DNA of 64,000 nt from contig JAEXAR010000014.1 in assembly GCA_023394415.1 (NCBI GenBank), forward strand, positions 1 to 64,000, given 5' to 3'. Positions within the stretch are counted from its first letter, which is position 1, and every line of letters begins with the position of its first letter. Positions 7,268 to 16,433 of the stretch are shown here, piece after piece. The notes under the pieces are model-generated. The model ran no database searches and was not told the DNA's origin. It saw only the letters and a list, made by a program, of their open reading frames with translations. Origin of the DNA: Bacteroidota bacterium (GTDB taxonomy: Bacteria > Bacteroidota > Bacteroidia > Flavobacteriales > Weeksellaceae). Position numbers and translations under genes: made by a program.

Positions 7268-9670
7268 ATGAAAATAAAAGTTACAATGGTGCTTTTGGCA
7301 TTTCTCGGAATTGCACAAGCACAGGAAAATATCGCTTACCAAAAACCGTCTGCAGAGATACTGAAACTGGCAGATTATGAACGTCCACCTTCTGTTTTTA
7401 TGGACAGTAAAAAAGAATGGTTAATTCTTTCTTACCGAAATACTTATAAAACTTTAGACGAGCTTAACCAAGACGAAATGAGACTTGCAGGTTTAAGGAT
7501 AAATCCTGTTACCAATATTTCGAGTACGATGAGTTATATCAATAATTTGAAAATCAGAAAAATTAATGATAAAACTGAAATTCAGGTTAAAGGTCTCCCA
7601 GCTCAAGCAAAAATCGCCAATATGGGATTATCACCGGATGAGAAAAAACTCGCTTTTACCAATACTACAGATAAAGGCGTAGAACTTTGGGTGGTTGATT
7701 TGGCAACAGCCACAGCAACAAAAGTAACATCTGATAATCTTAATGCAAATCTTGGTTCACCATATGTATGGTACAGAGACTCACAGAATTTCTTGGTGAG
7801 AATCATTCCTGCAAACCGTCCAAAACTGATTGATTCTAGCAAGGATTTACCAACAGGGCCAATAGTTTCTACAGCAGACGGAAAAGTTTCGCAAAACAGA
7901 ACATATCAAGATTTATTAAAAAATCCACAAGACGAGGCTAATTTTGAAACTTTAGTTAAAAACGAGCTTCACAAAGTTTCACTCAACGGAAGTAAAACTA
8001 AACTGAAAGATGCTGATTTATATGGAGGAATGAGCTTTTCACCTGATGGAAATTATTTAATGCTTACAACAATTAAAAAACCATTTTCTTATATCGTTCC
8101 TTTGAGCAGATTTCCTATGGTTTCTGAATTGTACGATAGCAATGGAAAGCTCGTGAAAACCGTAAATGATGTTCCTTTAAATGAAATTATGCCTAAAGGA
8201 TTTTCTTCTGTAAGAACCGGAAAGCGTAGTATGACTTGGAGAGATGATAAACCGGCAACATTGGTGTATGCAGAAGCGTTGGATGGTGGAGATCAATACA
8301 AAAATGCAGAATATCGCGACGAGATTTTCACTTGGGATGCACCTTTTAATACGATACCTCAATCTTTTTTCAAAACCAAACAAAGATATGCCGGTACAGA
8401 ATGGTCAAACTCCAATTATGCCGTAGTTTCAGAAAGTTGGTATGACACCAGAAATATGAAATCATTTTTGGTTGATTTAAATAATGGAGGATCAAAAGTT
8501 CTGCAGGACAGAAATTTTCAGGATGTTTACAGTGATCCCGGAAACTTTAATCAAACCAGAAATCAATATGGAAGAAGCGTAATTGATGTTAAAAATGGTA
8601 AAGCATATCTAATAGGAGATGGTTACACCAAAGAGGGACAGAAACCATTTATCGACGAACAAGATCTAAAAACTTTAGCTAAAAAACGTCTTTACACTTC
8701 CAATTTAAAAGGAGCAAAGGAAAGCATTATTGATATTTTAGATGCCAATAAAGGCGATATTTTGGTTAGCCAACAATCTGCAACACAGTATCCTAATACC
8801 TTTAAAAGAAATATTAAATCTGGTAAAGCAACTGCAGTAACCAATTTTGCAAACCCTTTTGCGAGTTTAGGAAATGTTTATAAAGAAGTTATTAAATACA
8901 AAAGAAACGATGGAGTAGAGCTTACCGGAACATTATACTTGCCGGCAAACTATGACCGAAAGGCTAAAAATGAGAAACTTCCTCTATTAATCTGGGCTTA
9001 TCCTACAGAATATAAGGATAAAAGTACCGCAGGAATGAATACTCAAAATCCTAACGACTTCACGTTTCCAAGTTACGGATCATTCATTTATTGGGTAACA
9101 AAAGGTTATGCAGTGTTGGATGATGCCGCTTTCCCAATTATTGGTGAAGGAAAAACAGAGCCTAATGATACATTTATACCACAATTGATTGCCAACGGAA
9201 AAGCAGCAATTGATGCAGTTGATAAATTAGGGTATATTGATAGAAATAGAGTTGCAGTTGGTGGACACTCATATGGAGCGTTTATGACCGCTAATTTACT
9301 CACTCACGGTAACGATTTTGCGTGCGGAATTGCTCGTAGTGGTGCTTACAACAGAACTTTAACGCCTTTTGGTTTCCAAAGCGAACAGAGAAACTATTGG
9401 GATGTTCCGGAAATTTACAACACGATGTCTCCATTTATGAATGCCAATAAAATGAAGAAGCCTATGCTTCTCATTCATGGGGACGCTGATAATAATCCCG
9501 GAACTTTTACATTGCAGACCGAACGTTACTTCCAAGCCTTAAAAAATCTTGGAGCACCTGTGAGAATGGTGCTTTTACCAAAAGAATCCCACGGTTATGC
9601 TGCTAAAGAAAGCATATTGCATACACTTTGGGAACAGGAACAGTTTCTGGATAAATGCTTAAAAAAATAA
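7268..9670 (+). CDS. exported S9 family peptidase (prolyl-oligopeptidase type)
   Basis: An 800-residue serine peptidase with a signal peptide (cleavage likely after AQA near residue 19), so probably periplasmic. The first two thirds form a beta-propeller-like region with WD-type pieces such as MSFSPDGNYL; the C-terminal alpha/beta-hydrolase domain holds the nucleophile in GGHSYGAF (Ser668), an acidic residue in HGDAD (Asp741) and the His in ESHGY (His775). It resembles the glutamyl-endopeptidase-like S9 proteins of Bacteroidota, which act on oligopeptides. Flanked by terminators on both sides. Confidence 0.9.
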   Translation: MKIKVTMVLLAFLGIAQAQENIAYQKPSAEILKLADYERPPSVFMDSKKEWLILSYRNTYKTLDELNQDEMRLAGLRINPVTNISSTMSYINNLKIRKINDKTEIQVKGLPAQAKIANMGLSPDEKKLAFTNTTDKGVELWVVDLATATATKVTSDNLNANLGSPYVWYRDSQNFLVRIIPANRPKLIDSSKDLPTGPIVSTADGKVSQNRTYQDLLKNPQDEANFETLVKNELHKVSLNGSKTKLKDADLYGGMSFSPDGNYLMLTTIKKPFSYIVPLSRFPMVSELYDSNGKLVKTVNDVPLNEIMPKGFSSVRTGKRSMTWRDDKPATLVYAEALDGGDQYKNAEYRDEIFTWDAPFNTIPQSFFKTKQRYAGTEWSNSNYAVVSESWYDTRNMKSFLVDLNNGGSKVLQDRNFQDVYSDPGNFNQTRNQYGRSVIDVKNGKAYLIGDGYTKEGQKPFIDEQDLKTLAKKRLYTSNLKGAKESIIDILDANKGDILVSQQSATQYPNTFKRNIKSGKATAVTNFANPFASLGNVYKEVIKYKRNDGVELTGTLYLPANYDRKAKNEKLPLLIWAYPTEYKDKSTAGMNTQNPNDFTFPSYGSFIYWVTKGYAVLDDAAFPIIGEGKTEPNDTFIPQLIANGKAAIDAVDKLGYIDRNRVAVGGHSYGAFMTANLLTHGNDFACGIARSGAYNRTLTPFGFQSEQRNYWDVPEIYNTMSPFMNANKMKKPMLLIHGDADNNPGTFTLQTERYFQALKNLGAPVRMVLLPKESHGYAAKESILHTLWEQEQFLDKCLKK

Positions 9671-9682
9671 AACAATTCACTT

Positions 9683-9710
9683 AAAGCTTCCTAAAATGGA
9701 AGCTTTTTTT
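9683..9710 (+). terminator. intrinsic terminator after the S9 peptidase
   Basis: Stem AAAGCTTCC/GGAAGCTTT (9683-9691, 9698-9706) with a six-base loop and a T-run. Confidence 0.85.
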
Positions 9711-9746
9711 AATAAATTTTTAACTCAAAATGAATTTTAAATCCTT

Positions 9747-9754
9747 TAAATTTG
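9747..9754 (+). promoter_or_regulatory. -7 promoter box TAAATTTG
   Basis: Perfect TAnnTTTG match 18 bases before the TPR gene start at 9773. Confidence 0.6.
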
Positions 9755-9772
9755 GATCAATGAAATGATAAG

Positions 9773-10270
9773 ATGGAAGAACATTATTTAGATTCAGAAT
9801 TTGAAAGAGCCGATGATTTAATTTCACAGGATTTAATTGAAGAAGGAAAAGCTTTACTCAATAGTATTTTAGAAGAAGATCCGAAATATGGAAAAGCTCA
9901 TAATCATTTAGGTTGGATTTGCAAAACCAAAGAAAACAATCCTCAACAAGCAGAAAACCATTACAAACATGCATTGGAGCTCACTCCGGAATATGGTGCT
10001 ACTTATATGAACTATGCCTATCTTTTATCTGAACAAAAGAGATACAATGAATTGGAGCAACTTCTCCAAAGAGCTGAAAGTATTACAGATGTCAATAAAA
10101 GCAATCTTGCCAGAGAATGGGGTTATTTGTATGAAGACACTAAACAATACGAAAAAGCCATTGAAAAATATAAAGAGTACGCTTTTACGTTATATGATAA
10201 TAACTTGATTGAAAAAGCAAAAGAATCTATTATAAGATGCCGACAAAAAATTGATATTCTAAATCTTTAG
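9773..10270 (+). CDS. TPR-repeat protein, cytoplasmic
   Basis: A 165-residue protein without signal peptide. At least three tetratricopeptide-like helix pairs are visible, with residues such as G-K-A-H-N-H-L-G-W near 45 and A-x-x-Y-x-x-A-L near 68, and a last repeat Q-Y-E-K-A-I-E-K-Y near 125. TPR proteins bind other proteins; no partner is indicated by the neighbours. Monocistronic with its own -7 box. Confidence 0.75.
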   Translation: MEEHYLDSEFERADDLISQDLIEEGKALLNSILEEDPKYGKAHNHLGWICKTKENNPQQAENHYKHALELTPEYGATYMNYAYLLSEQKRYNELEQLLQRAESITDVNKSNLAREWGYLYEDTKQYEKAIEKYKEYAFTLYDNNLIEKAKESIIRCRQKIDILNL

Positions 10271-10373
10271 ATTTTGAGACTTTCAAAAGAATGGAGAATT
10301 GCTTAAAACAAACACAATTTAACATAATATAAATTATAGGATTTTTAAATTTAATCTTTTCAGTTATCAATAA

Positions 10374-10727
10374 TTACTGATTAATTTTAGTTAATCTAGC
10401 TTCCAAACCTGTTTTACTATGCTTTAGGTAGATGGTTTTATCATTCATCGATAAAATTTTAAAATCTTGATTATTGATGGTTATGGTATTATTGATACTG
10501 CTGTAAGACCAGTAATAACTTATAAAGTTGGTATCTACTTCATCTACAATTCTATTGTTGTAAAACTGTAGTTTCATTGTTTTTTCATTGTTATTATTCG
10601 TAGCATCTTTTATGGAGTATTGCCAAACAGAATTTTCTTCTATGAGTTTGTTTTCAATTTTATCTTTACAGCTTGTTAAAAATAATAATAAGGAAATCAA
10701 TACCAATTTCAGTTTCACGGTAAGCAA
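10374..10727 (-). CDS. small lipoprotein, unknown
   Basis: 117 residues. The first 20 are a lipoprotein signal with lipobox FLTSC (Cys20), so the mature protein is anchored to a membrane, probably the outer one. The rest has alternating strands (VWQYSIKD, MKLQFYNN, TITINNQDFKILSM, TIYLKH), like the lipocalin-type lipoproteins common in Bacteroidota. No family name can be given. It stands alone, convergent with the TPR gene and divergent from 10857. Confidence 0.65.
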   Translation of the reverse strand: MLTVKLKLVLISLLLFLTSCKDKIENKLIEENSVWQYSIKDATNNNNEKTMKLQFYNNRIVDEVDTNFISYYWSYSSINNTITINNQDFKILSMNDKTIYLKHSKTGLEARLTKINQ

Positions 10728-10796
10728 TTTAAAGTACGAAATTTAAATATTTATTATCTTATATTACAATTAAATTTATTCTATCAATGATTCTGC

Positions 10797-10828
10797 TTTG
10801 CAAAATCATGTTTATTTCTTTAATTTTG
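10797..10828 (+). promoter_or_regulatory. promoter TTTG-N20-TAATTTTG
   Basis: -33 TTTG at 10797-10800 and -7 TAATTTTG at 10821-10828 with ideal spacing; the lipoprotein gene starts 29 bases after the box. Confidence 0.65.
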
Positions 10829-10856
10829 AATAATTATAAATTTTATTTTACATAAT

Positions 10857-11561
10857 ATGAAAACCTTATTGCCAGCAGTCTTAATCACCTTATTTGCAAT
10901 TAGTTGTAATAAAAAAACCGAATCTACCGTCAATACTGTAGATTCCACAGGTGTATTTGTGGATACAGAAAGTGCAGCTGATTCTACCCTTGCTATTACA
11001 ACAGGCTGTTATATGCATGTTACGGGAAATGATACACTTTTTGCACAAATTGATGATAATCTAGGCACTGTAACGGGTAAATTGCATTACAAAAATTTCC
11101 AGAAAGACAGTTCATTTGGGGATTTATTAGGTAGTTCTATTGGTGATACTGTTAAAGTTGATTATACTTTCCAATCTGAAGGCGTTATTTCTACAAGAGA
11201 AATTTGGTTCCTTAAAAAAGATGGCAAATTGTATGAAGGCATTGGAGATTTTGATAAATCTGGTGAAAGATATGCCAATTACAAAAAAATAAAATTTGAA
11301 AAAGGACACGTTTTAAGTGCTGTAAATTGCAATACTATTGCCAATAAATTTCCTGAATTTTCAGTTTCCTCCAGTACTTCTTCAGCATCTGAACCACAGA
11401 AGGAAGTAAGTACAGAATCAAAACCTGAAACTAAAGAAGATACCAAACCCGCTGCTGCTACAAAACAGCCGGAAAAAGCAGAAAATAAGTCGGTAGAAAA
11501 AACAAAAAAAACTGAAGCAAAAAAAGTGGTTTCTACACCTACAGAGCCTAAAAAGAAATAA
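10857..11561 (+). CDS. lipoprotein with lysine/glutamate-rich tail
   Basis: A 234-residue lipoprotein: signal with lipobox FAISC (Cys17), then a folded region (about 40-150) with GCYMHVTGNDT and YANYKKIKFEKG strands, and finally a low-complexity tail from about 165 that is rich in Lys, Glu, Thr, Pro and Ala. The folded part looks like small Bacteroidota lipoproteins of unknown function; the tail may reach through the periplasm. It has a good promoter of its own. Confidence 0.7.
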   Translation: MKTLLPAVLITLFAISCNKKTESTVNTVDSTGVFVDTESAADSTLAITTGCYMHVTGNDTLFAQIDDNLGTVTGKLHYKNFQKDSSFGDLLGSSIGDTVKVDYTFQSEGVISTREIWFLKKDGKLYEGIGDFDKSGERYANYKKIKFEKGHVLSAVNCNTIANKFPEFSVSSSTSSASEPQKEVSTESKPETKEDTKPAAATKQPEKAENKSVEKTKKTEAKKVVSTPTEPKKK

Positions 11562-11586
11562 AAATTTAATCTAAATTATATATTCA

Positions 11587-11594
11587 TACCTTTG
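11587..11594 (+). promoter_or_regulatory. -7 promoter box TACCTTTG
   Basis: Perfect TAnnTTTG match that overlaps a possible TTG start (11592) and touches the ATG at 11595; this places the real start of the Nudix regulator at the ATG 12 bases on (11607). Confidence 0.6.
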
Positions 11595-11606
11595 ATGAAA
11601 GTTTTT

Positions 11607-12371
11607 ATGGAGAAGATCAACTCAACTACAAATAATACTTCTTTAATACCGTTTATTGATACCGATGATTTTTTGCATCACATATCAGTAGATTGTACTA
11701 TTTTCTGTTTTACAGAAAATAAGCTGAAGGTTTTATTGCTAAAATATAATGAACTTGATTTTTGGGCATTACCAGGTGGTTATGTATATCAAGATGAAGA
11801 CTTAAGACAAGCTGCTGCAAGAGTTTTGTTTGAGCGTACACAATTGCACGATCTTTTTTTGGATCAGTTTCATACTTTTGGCAGAAAAGGCAGAACAACA
11901 GATTATAACATCCATAAAGAATGGCTTGCAAGCAAAAACATTATTCTACCTGAAAATCACTGGTTATTAAAGAGGTTTATTACTGTTGCATATTGCAGCC
12001 TTATCGAAAATAAGGTAGCTGATACTTTACCAAAATCTTTAAACGAAAACCTTGAATGGTTTGAAGTGAATGAGCTTCCAACTTTAATTTTCGATCACGA
12101 AAGAATCATCAAAGAAGGTCTTCAGCACCTAAGAAAAAATTTAGATACTCAATTGGTGGCTTATAATCTTCTATCTGATAGGTTTACGATGAACGATTTG
12201 CAAAACCTCTATGAAACTGTATTGGGTGAAAAATTCAGACGTAACAATTTTCAGCGTAAGATGTTGAGTTTGGGAACTTTGGAAAGACTCGAAAAGTTTT
12301 TCGACGGATCTCCAAATAAAGCACCATATCTCTATAAATTTAAAGAAAGTGAAATCAATTTTTCCGATTAA
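11607..12371 (+). CDS. Nudix domain plus winged-helix regulator (NrtR/SusR-like)
   Basis: 254 residues from the ATG at 11607. The N-terminal two thirds are a Nudix fold with ALPGGYVYQDEDLRQAA and a partly eroded Nudix box (ARVLFERTQL, lacking the full REx2EE), so it probably binds rather than hydrolyses a nucleotide-linked ligand. The last 80 residues (FTMNDLQNLYETVLG, FRRNNFQRKML) are the winged helix typical of NrtR-type repressors. In Bacteroidota such proteins control sugar, NAD or related pathways. The next gene, gcdH, is on the same strand after 35 bases and could be co-transcribed. Confidence 0.8.
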   Translation: MEKINSTTNNTSLIPFIDTDDFLHHISVDCTIFCFTENKLKVLLLKYNELDFWALPGGYVYQDEDLRQAAARVLFERTQLHDLFLDQFHTFGRKGRTTDYNIHKEWLASKNIILPENHWLLKRFITVAYCSLIENKVADTLPKSLNENLEWFEVNELPTLIFDHERIIKEGLQHLRKNLDTQLVAYNLLSDRFTMNDLQNLYETVLGEKFRRNNFQRKMLSLGTLERLEKFFDGSPNKAPYLYKFKESEINFSD

Positions 12372-12406
12372 AGAGAAAATCTTAAATTAGAGAAAATTTA
12401 TTTTTA

Positions 12407-13588
12407 ATGTCCTACTACCCTTTAAATTCGATTCCGGATTATTATTTTTTAGACACGTTACTTACTGAAGAACACAAACTTATACGCCAATCGGTTAGAG
12501 ATTGGGTAGAAAGTTTTGTAATGCCTAAAATTGACGAAGCAGCACAACACCACACCGATTTGCCTAACCTGATGAAAGAATTGGGAAATATCGGCGCACT
12601 TGGTCCCTATATTCCGGATGAATATGGTGGTGCAGGATTAGATCAAATTTCCTACGGAATTATTATGCAGGAATTAGAACGTGGTGACTCTGCAGTACGT
12701 TCAGCAGCTTCAGTACAAAGTTCTTTGGTAATGTTCCCGATTTTTGAATATGGTTCTGAAGAACAAAAAAAGAAATACTTACCAAAATTAGCAGCCGGTG
12801 AAATGATTGGCGCTTTCGGACTTACGGAACCCAACCATGGCTCGGATCCAAGTTCTATGGAAACACATTTCAAAGATAATGGTGATTATTATCTACTTAA
12901 TGGTGCTAAAATGTGGATTACCAATGCTCCACTTTGTGACATAGCTGTAGTTTGGGCAAAAAATGAAGAAGGAAAAGTGCAAGGCTTAATTGTAGAGCGT
13001 GGTATGGAAGGCTTTACAACACCTGAAACTCATAACAAATGGTCTTTACGTGCATCCAAAACAGGTGAATTGGTTTTTGATAATGTGAAAGTACCAAAGG
13101 AAAATCTTTTACCTAATGTTATAGGCTTAAAAGGTCCTCTCTCATGTCTCAATTCTGCCCGTTATGGAATTTCTTGGGGTGTCATTGGTGCAGCAATAGA
13201 TTGTTACTGTACTGCTGTTCAATATACTAAAGAAAGAAAACAATTTGGGAAACCTATTGCTTCATTCCAGTTACAGCAGAAAAAACTAGCGGAATTTTTA
13301 ACCGAAATTACCAAATCACAATTGCTTTGCTGGCAACTTGGAAATCTTAAAAATGAGCATAAAGCCTCTCCTGCTCAAATTTCTATGGCGAAAAGAAATA
13401 ATGTGAAGATGGCGATTGATATTGCAAGAGAATCCCGACAAATGCTTGGAGGTATGGGTATTATGGGAGAATTCCCGATGATGAGACACGCTGCCAATTT
13501 AGAATCCGTTATAACTTACGAAGGCACCCACGACATTCATTTATTAATTACAGGAATGGATATTACAGGGATTAATGCGTTTTCATAA
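12407..13588 (+). CDS. glutaryl-CoA dehydrogenase-type acyl-CoA dehydrogenase
   Basis: A 393-residue FAD flavoenzyme. The sequence is closer to glutaryl-CoA than to butyryl-CoA dehydrogenases: SVQSSLVMFPI near 103-113, GLTEPNHGSD near 142-151, KMWITNAP, and RQMLGGMGIMGEF near 350-362, ending in TYEGTHDIH with the catalytic base Glu372. It would oxidise and decarboxylate glutaryl-CoA to crotonyl-CoA in lysine or tryptophan breakdown. Located in the cytoplasm. It follows the Nudix regulator on the same strand. Confidence 0.9.
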   Translation: MSYYPLNSIPDYYFLDTLLTEEHKLIRQSVRDWVESFVMPKIDEAAQHHTDLPNLMKELGNIGALGPYIPDEYGGAGLDQISYGIIMQELERGDSAVRSAASVQSSLVMFPIFEYGSEEQKKKYLPKLAAGEMIGAFGLTEPNHGSDPSSMETHFKDNGDYYLLNGAKMWITNAPLCDIAVVWAKNEEGKVQGLIVERGMEGFTTPETHNKWSLRASKTGELVFDNVKVPKENLLPNVIGLKGPLSCLNSARYGISWGVIGAAIDCYCTAVQYTKERKQFGKPIASFQLQQKKLAEFLTEITKSQLLCWQLGNLKNEHKASPAQISMAKRNNVKMAIDIARESRQMLGGMGIMGEFPMMRHAANLESVITYEGTHDIHLLITGMDITGINAFS

Positions 13589-13594
13589 TTTTGT

Positions 13595-13691
13595 AACACA
13601 AAGTTCACGTAAATGGATTTCCTTGTCAATTAACGCTTAAAAAGAGCTAAAACTCTGTGTATTTGCGTAAAGTCTTCGTGAACTTTGTGTT
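13595..13691. repeat. intergenic inverted repeat element, 15-bp arms
   Basis: AACACAAAGTTCACG at 13595-13609 is matched exactly by its reverse complement at 13677-13691, with 67 bases between. The element fills the gap between the convergent genes gcdH and addB-like. Inner blocks (CACGTAAAT and ATTTGCGTAAAG) extend the symmetry loosely. There is no T-run directly after either arm, so it is not a simple terminator. Confidence 0.65.
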
Positions 13692-13712
13692 ATCGATTAT
13701 TATTTAGAAATA

Positions 13713-16421
13713 TTAAAACTCAAAATCAGGTTTTACAGGTTCTTCAAAAGCTTTTTCAGGATCTAAAATTTCGAGAATTAATTTTTTAATCGAGATCATT
13801 GCGGTTTCCAAATCACCATCGTTGAAGTTTAAAACCTGTACACCACTATTCACTTCCGCAAAAGACCAAATTCCCGCTTCAACCTGTGAAACACTCAATT
13901 CCGTTTGGTTTTGAATATAATAAAGGTAAATACAAAGCTGTAAAGCCTGTTTGTACTTATCATTCATCAGCAGAGTTTCGGTTTTGTCATTTCCTCTTGC
14001 TACAAAGGTCAAGTTAAGATTCTTCGCCTTTCCGGTTTTATAATCAATCACTCTTAAAGTATTGTTTAAACGATCAATTCTATCAATGAATCCACGGAAT
14101 TTTACTGAATCGGTTTTTTCATCATTCAGAAAAAATTCTAGATTTTCAAACTCTCTTTCAAGATCAATTATTTCCAGTTGATGACCTTCTTCTATCAATT
14201 TTATATCCTGCTGAATAATATTCTCTACTACCCTTTTAGCAATCGATTTATGAACATAATTCATCCCTCTTTGATAAAATTCAGGTTGATGATTTAGTTT
14301 TTCTATTGACATTTCAATAGCTTCATCTATTTGTTCAATTAATCTTTCTAAATCATTTTTTAATAATACTTTACTTTTAATTTTTTCATATAAAACTTGA
14401 AGTGAAAAATGCACTAAATTTCCATAATTTCTTTGGGACAATTCTTCTTCGATTTCATCGGTTTCCCTAGTTTTCAAAACATAATTTAAGTAAAACTGCA
14501 CCGGATCATAGAGATAACTGGTAAGATGTGAGGCCGATACTTTTTCTTTCCACTCTTCAAGTCTTTCCATTACGGCGGATGTCTTTATAATTTTTATCGG
14601 TTGATCATCAATGGGTTCGGAAGAGTTTTCAATTATCACTTCTTCAATATCGTGAGGGCTTTCCATTTCAATCTGCGTAATAAAACGGCTTTTTTCACCC
14701 GTATTTACACCTGAAGTTAATGCATTATAAAGCAAATAAACATTCTCTGCTTCCTGTATTAATCGATAAAAATGGTAGGCGTAGATACTGTCGTTTTCAA
14801 GAAAAGTGTGAAGTTCGTGGGTTTTCCTAACATCAAAAGGCAGATAAGTATTCTGTGAGTTTCCGAGGGGCAATTTTCCCTCGTTAACGGAAAGCATTAT
14901 GACGTTTTTAAAATTCAGCAAACGGGTTTCAAGAAGTCCCATAATTTGTAAACCTTGTAAAGGTTCGCCTTTAAAATCTATGGTTTCCGTATTGACGAGG
15001 TTATTAATGAGCACCTCCAGAGTTTCCATTTTTACCGGAAAAGTGTAAGACGAAATCTGATTTTTTATAATACGAAATGACTTTTCGAAATGGGAAACGT
15101 TCTCAAACTGAATATCATCGAGATTCTTAAATTTAAGCTCAATACAAAATTTAATAAGCAAATCCAGATATTGATTAGCAGATTCGGCTTTTTGAAAGAG
15201 GGAAAAATATGAAAGATCGCCAAGTATTTCCTGCAAACGTTTTGCAGAAAGATAAACCATATTTTTTTCAGTAATTTCAATGTTGAAATGGGATACAATT
15301 GCAGCATCTTTTTCATCATTGGGAAGCGCTTCCAAAACAGCAAGAACGTCGTTGTAATAATAAGAACCTGAATTTTTTTCTAATTGTTTTTGGATGTAAA
15401 AAATATGTTTTACTGCATTACTGAACGCCAAATTTTTCAGTGGAAACCCCATAGTAATATTGACATTTTCTACAGAATTTAAAGCGTCTAAACTTGCAGG
15501 CAAAAGATTTTCATCAAGCAATACCACAGCGGTTTTACTTAAATCTTCTTTGTTAAGTTCGTTAAAAATCTCAGGTAAGACTTTTGTTTGGGCAATATTT
15601 CCGGAAACTTCAAAAACTTTGATGTTTTTTGTCTTGTTAAATTCAGCATCAATCCAATTAAATCCTCGACTTTCATTAAATTCTTTCCAATTTAGATGCT
15701 CTCGCAGAAACTTTCCGGCTTCTTGCCTATCATCCTTAATATAATAATCATCAGCTTGAAAAAAACATTGCGCTTTGTCCCATTGCAAAAGGTTTTTCAC
15801 CAGAGTTTCCTCAACAGGTGTAAAGGCATTAAAACCACAGAACACAAATTTTTGGTCAGCATTTTTAGCAAATTGTTCAATTTTCTGCTTTGCCGTTTCG
15901 TGAATCATTCCTGAAGTTGCCCATCCTTTTTCATTGAGTTTTTCCTTCAGTTCCGGAAGGAAAATATTCATTTTTTTCCAAAAATCGAGGTTGCGCTTTC
16001 TGGTTTCGCTGTGTTCTTCACCAAGGTTTTCGCCCCAATTTTTGATGCGTTCCTCATCAAACATATATTGCAAAACCTTTTTTTCATCTTTTGCAAATTT
16101 TAAAATGTCGTCCCAATCTTTTTGCAGTGTAGGAAACCATTTCAGGAAGTTTGAAAAATCTTCTTCATACCTATTTTTATAAACATCAAAAGCAAACAAC
16201 CACAACGAAATACCTTGTATTTGTTGTTTTGCAGCGATTTTTTGTACCAACTCCTCTACCGTAAGAAAATCGGGCAACAATCCGGAATACCGTTTTTCTT
16301 CCAAAATTCTTTTAATGAAAACCACAGGTCTTTTTCCCGGAAGAATAATGGTGAATTGCGATAAATCATCGGTTTGAGAAAGTAATTCAGAAATAATTCT
16401 GTTTAAAAATGAGTTTTGCAA
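13713..16421 (-). CDS. AddB-like PD-(D/E)XK nuclease
   Basis: 902 residues. The N-terminal half resembles an inactive UvrD-like helicase fold, starting with FTIILPGKRPVVFIK near 23-37 in the Walker A region but without a GKT. The C-terminus is an AddB/RecB-type nuclease: ASHLTSYLYDPVQFYL near 630, then GFIDRIDR and VIDYKTG (Asp793, Lys795), and QALQLCIYLYYI near 826. It would act with AddA (a UvrD helicase-nuclease) in recombinational repair of double-strand breaks; no addA is in the window. The next gene, rsmG, is 12 bases upstream on the same strand. Confidence 0.85.
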   Translation of the reverse strand: MQNSFLNRIISELLSQTDDLSQFTIILPGKRPVVFIKRILEEKRYSGLLPDFLTVEELVQKIAAKQQIQGISLWLFAFDVYKNRYEEDFSNFLKWFPTLQKDWDDILKFAKDEKKVLQYMFDEERIKNWGENLGEEHSETRKRNLDFWKKMNIFLPELKEKLNEKGWATSGMIHETAKQKIEQFAKNADQKFVFCGFNAFTPVEETLVKNLLQWDKAQCFFQADDYYIKDDRQEAGKFLREHLNWKEFNESRGFNWIDAEFNKTKNIKVFEVSGNIAQTKVLPEIFNELNKEDLSKTAVVLLDENLLPASLDALNSVENVNITMGFPLKNLAFSNAVKHIFYIQKQLEKNSGSYYYNDVLAVLEALPNDEKDAAIVSHFNIEITEKNMVYLSAKRLQEILGDLSYFSLFQKAESANQYLDLLIKFCIELKFKNLDDIQFENVSHFEKSFRIIKNQISSYTFPVKMETLEVLINNLVNTETIDFKGEPLQGLQIMGLLETRLLNFKNVIMLSVNEGKLPLGNSQNTYLPFDVRKTHELHTFLENDSIYAYHFYRLIQEAENVYLLYNALTSGVNTGEKSRFITQIEMESPHDIEEVIIENSSEPIDDQPIKIIKTSAVMERLEEWKEKVSASHLTSYLYDPVQFYLNYVLKTRETDEIEEELSQRNYGNLVHFSLQVLYEKIKSKVLLKNDLERLIEQIDEAIEMSIEKLNHQPEFYQRGMNYVHKSIAKRVVENIIQQDIKLIEEGHQLEIIDLEREFENLEFFLNDEKTDSVKFRGFIDRIDRLNNTLRVIDYKTGKAKNLNLTFVARGNDKTETLLMNDKYKQALQLCIYLYYIQNQTELSVSQVEAGIWSFAEVNSGVQVLNFNDGDLETAMISIKKLILEILDPEKAFEEPVKPDFEF

Positions 16422-16433
16422 TGGTTAAGATTT

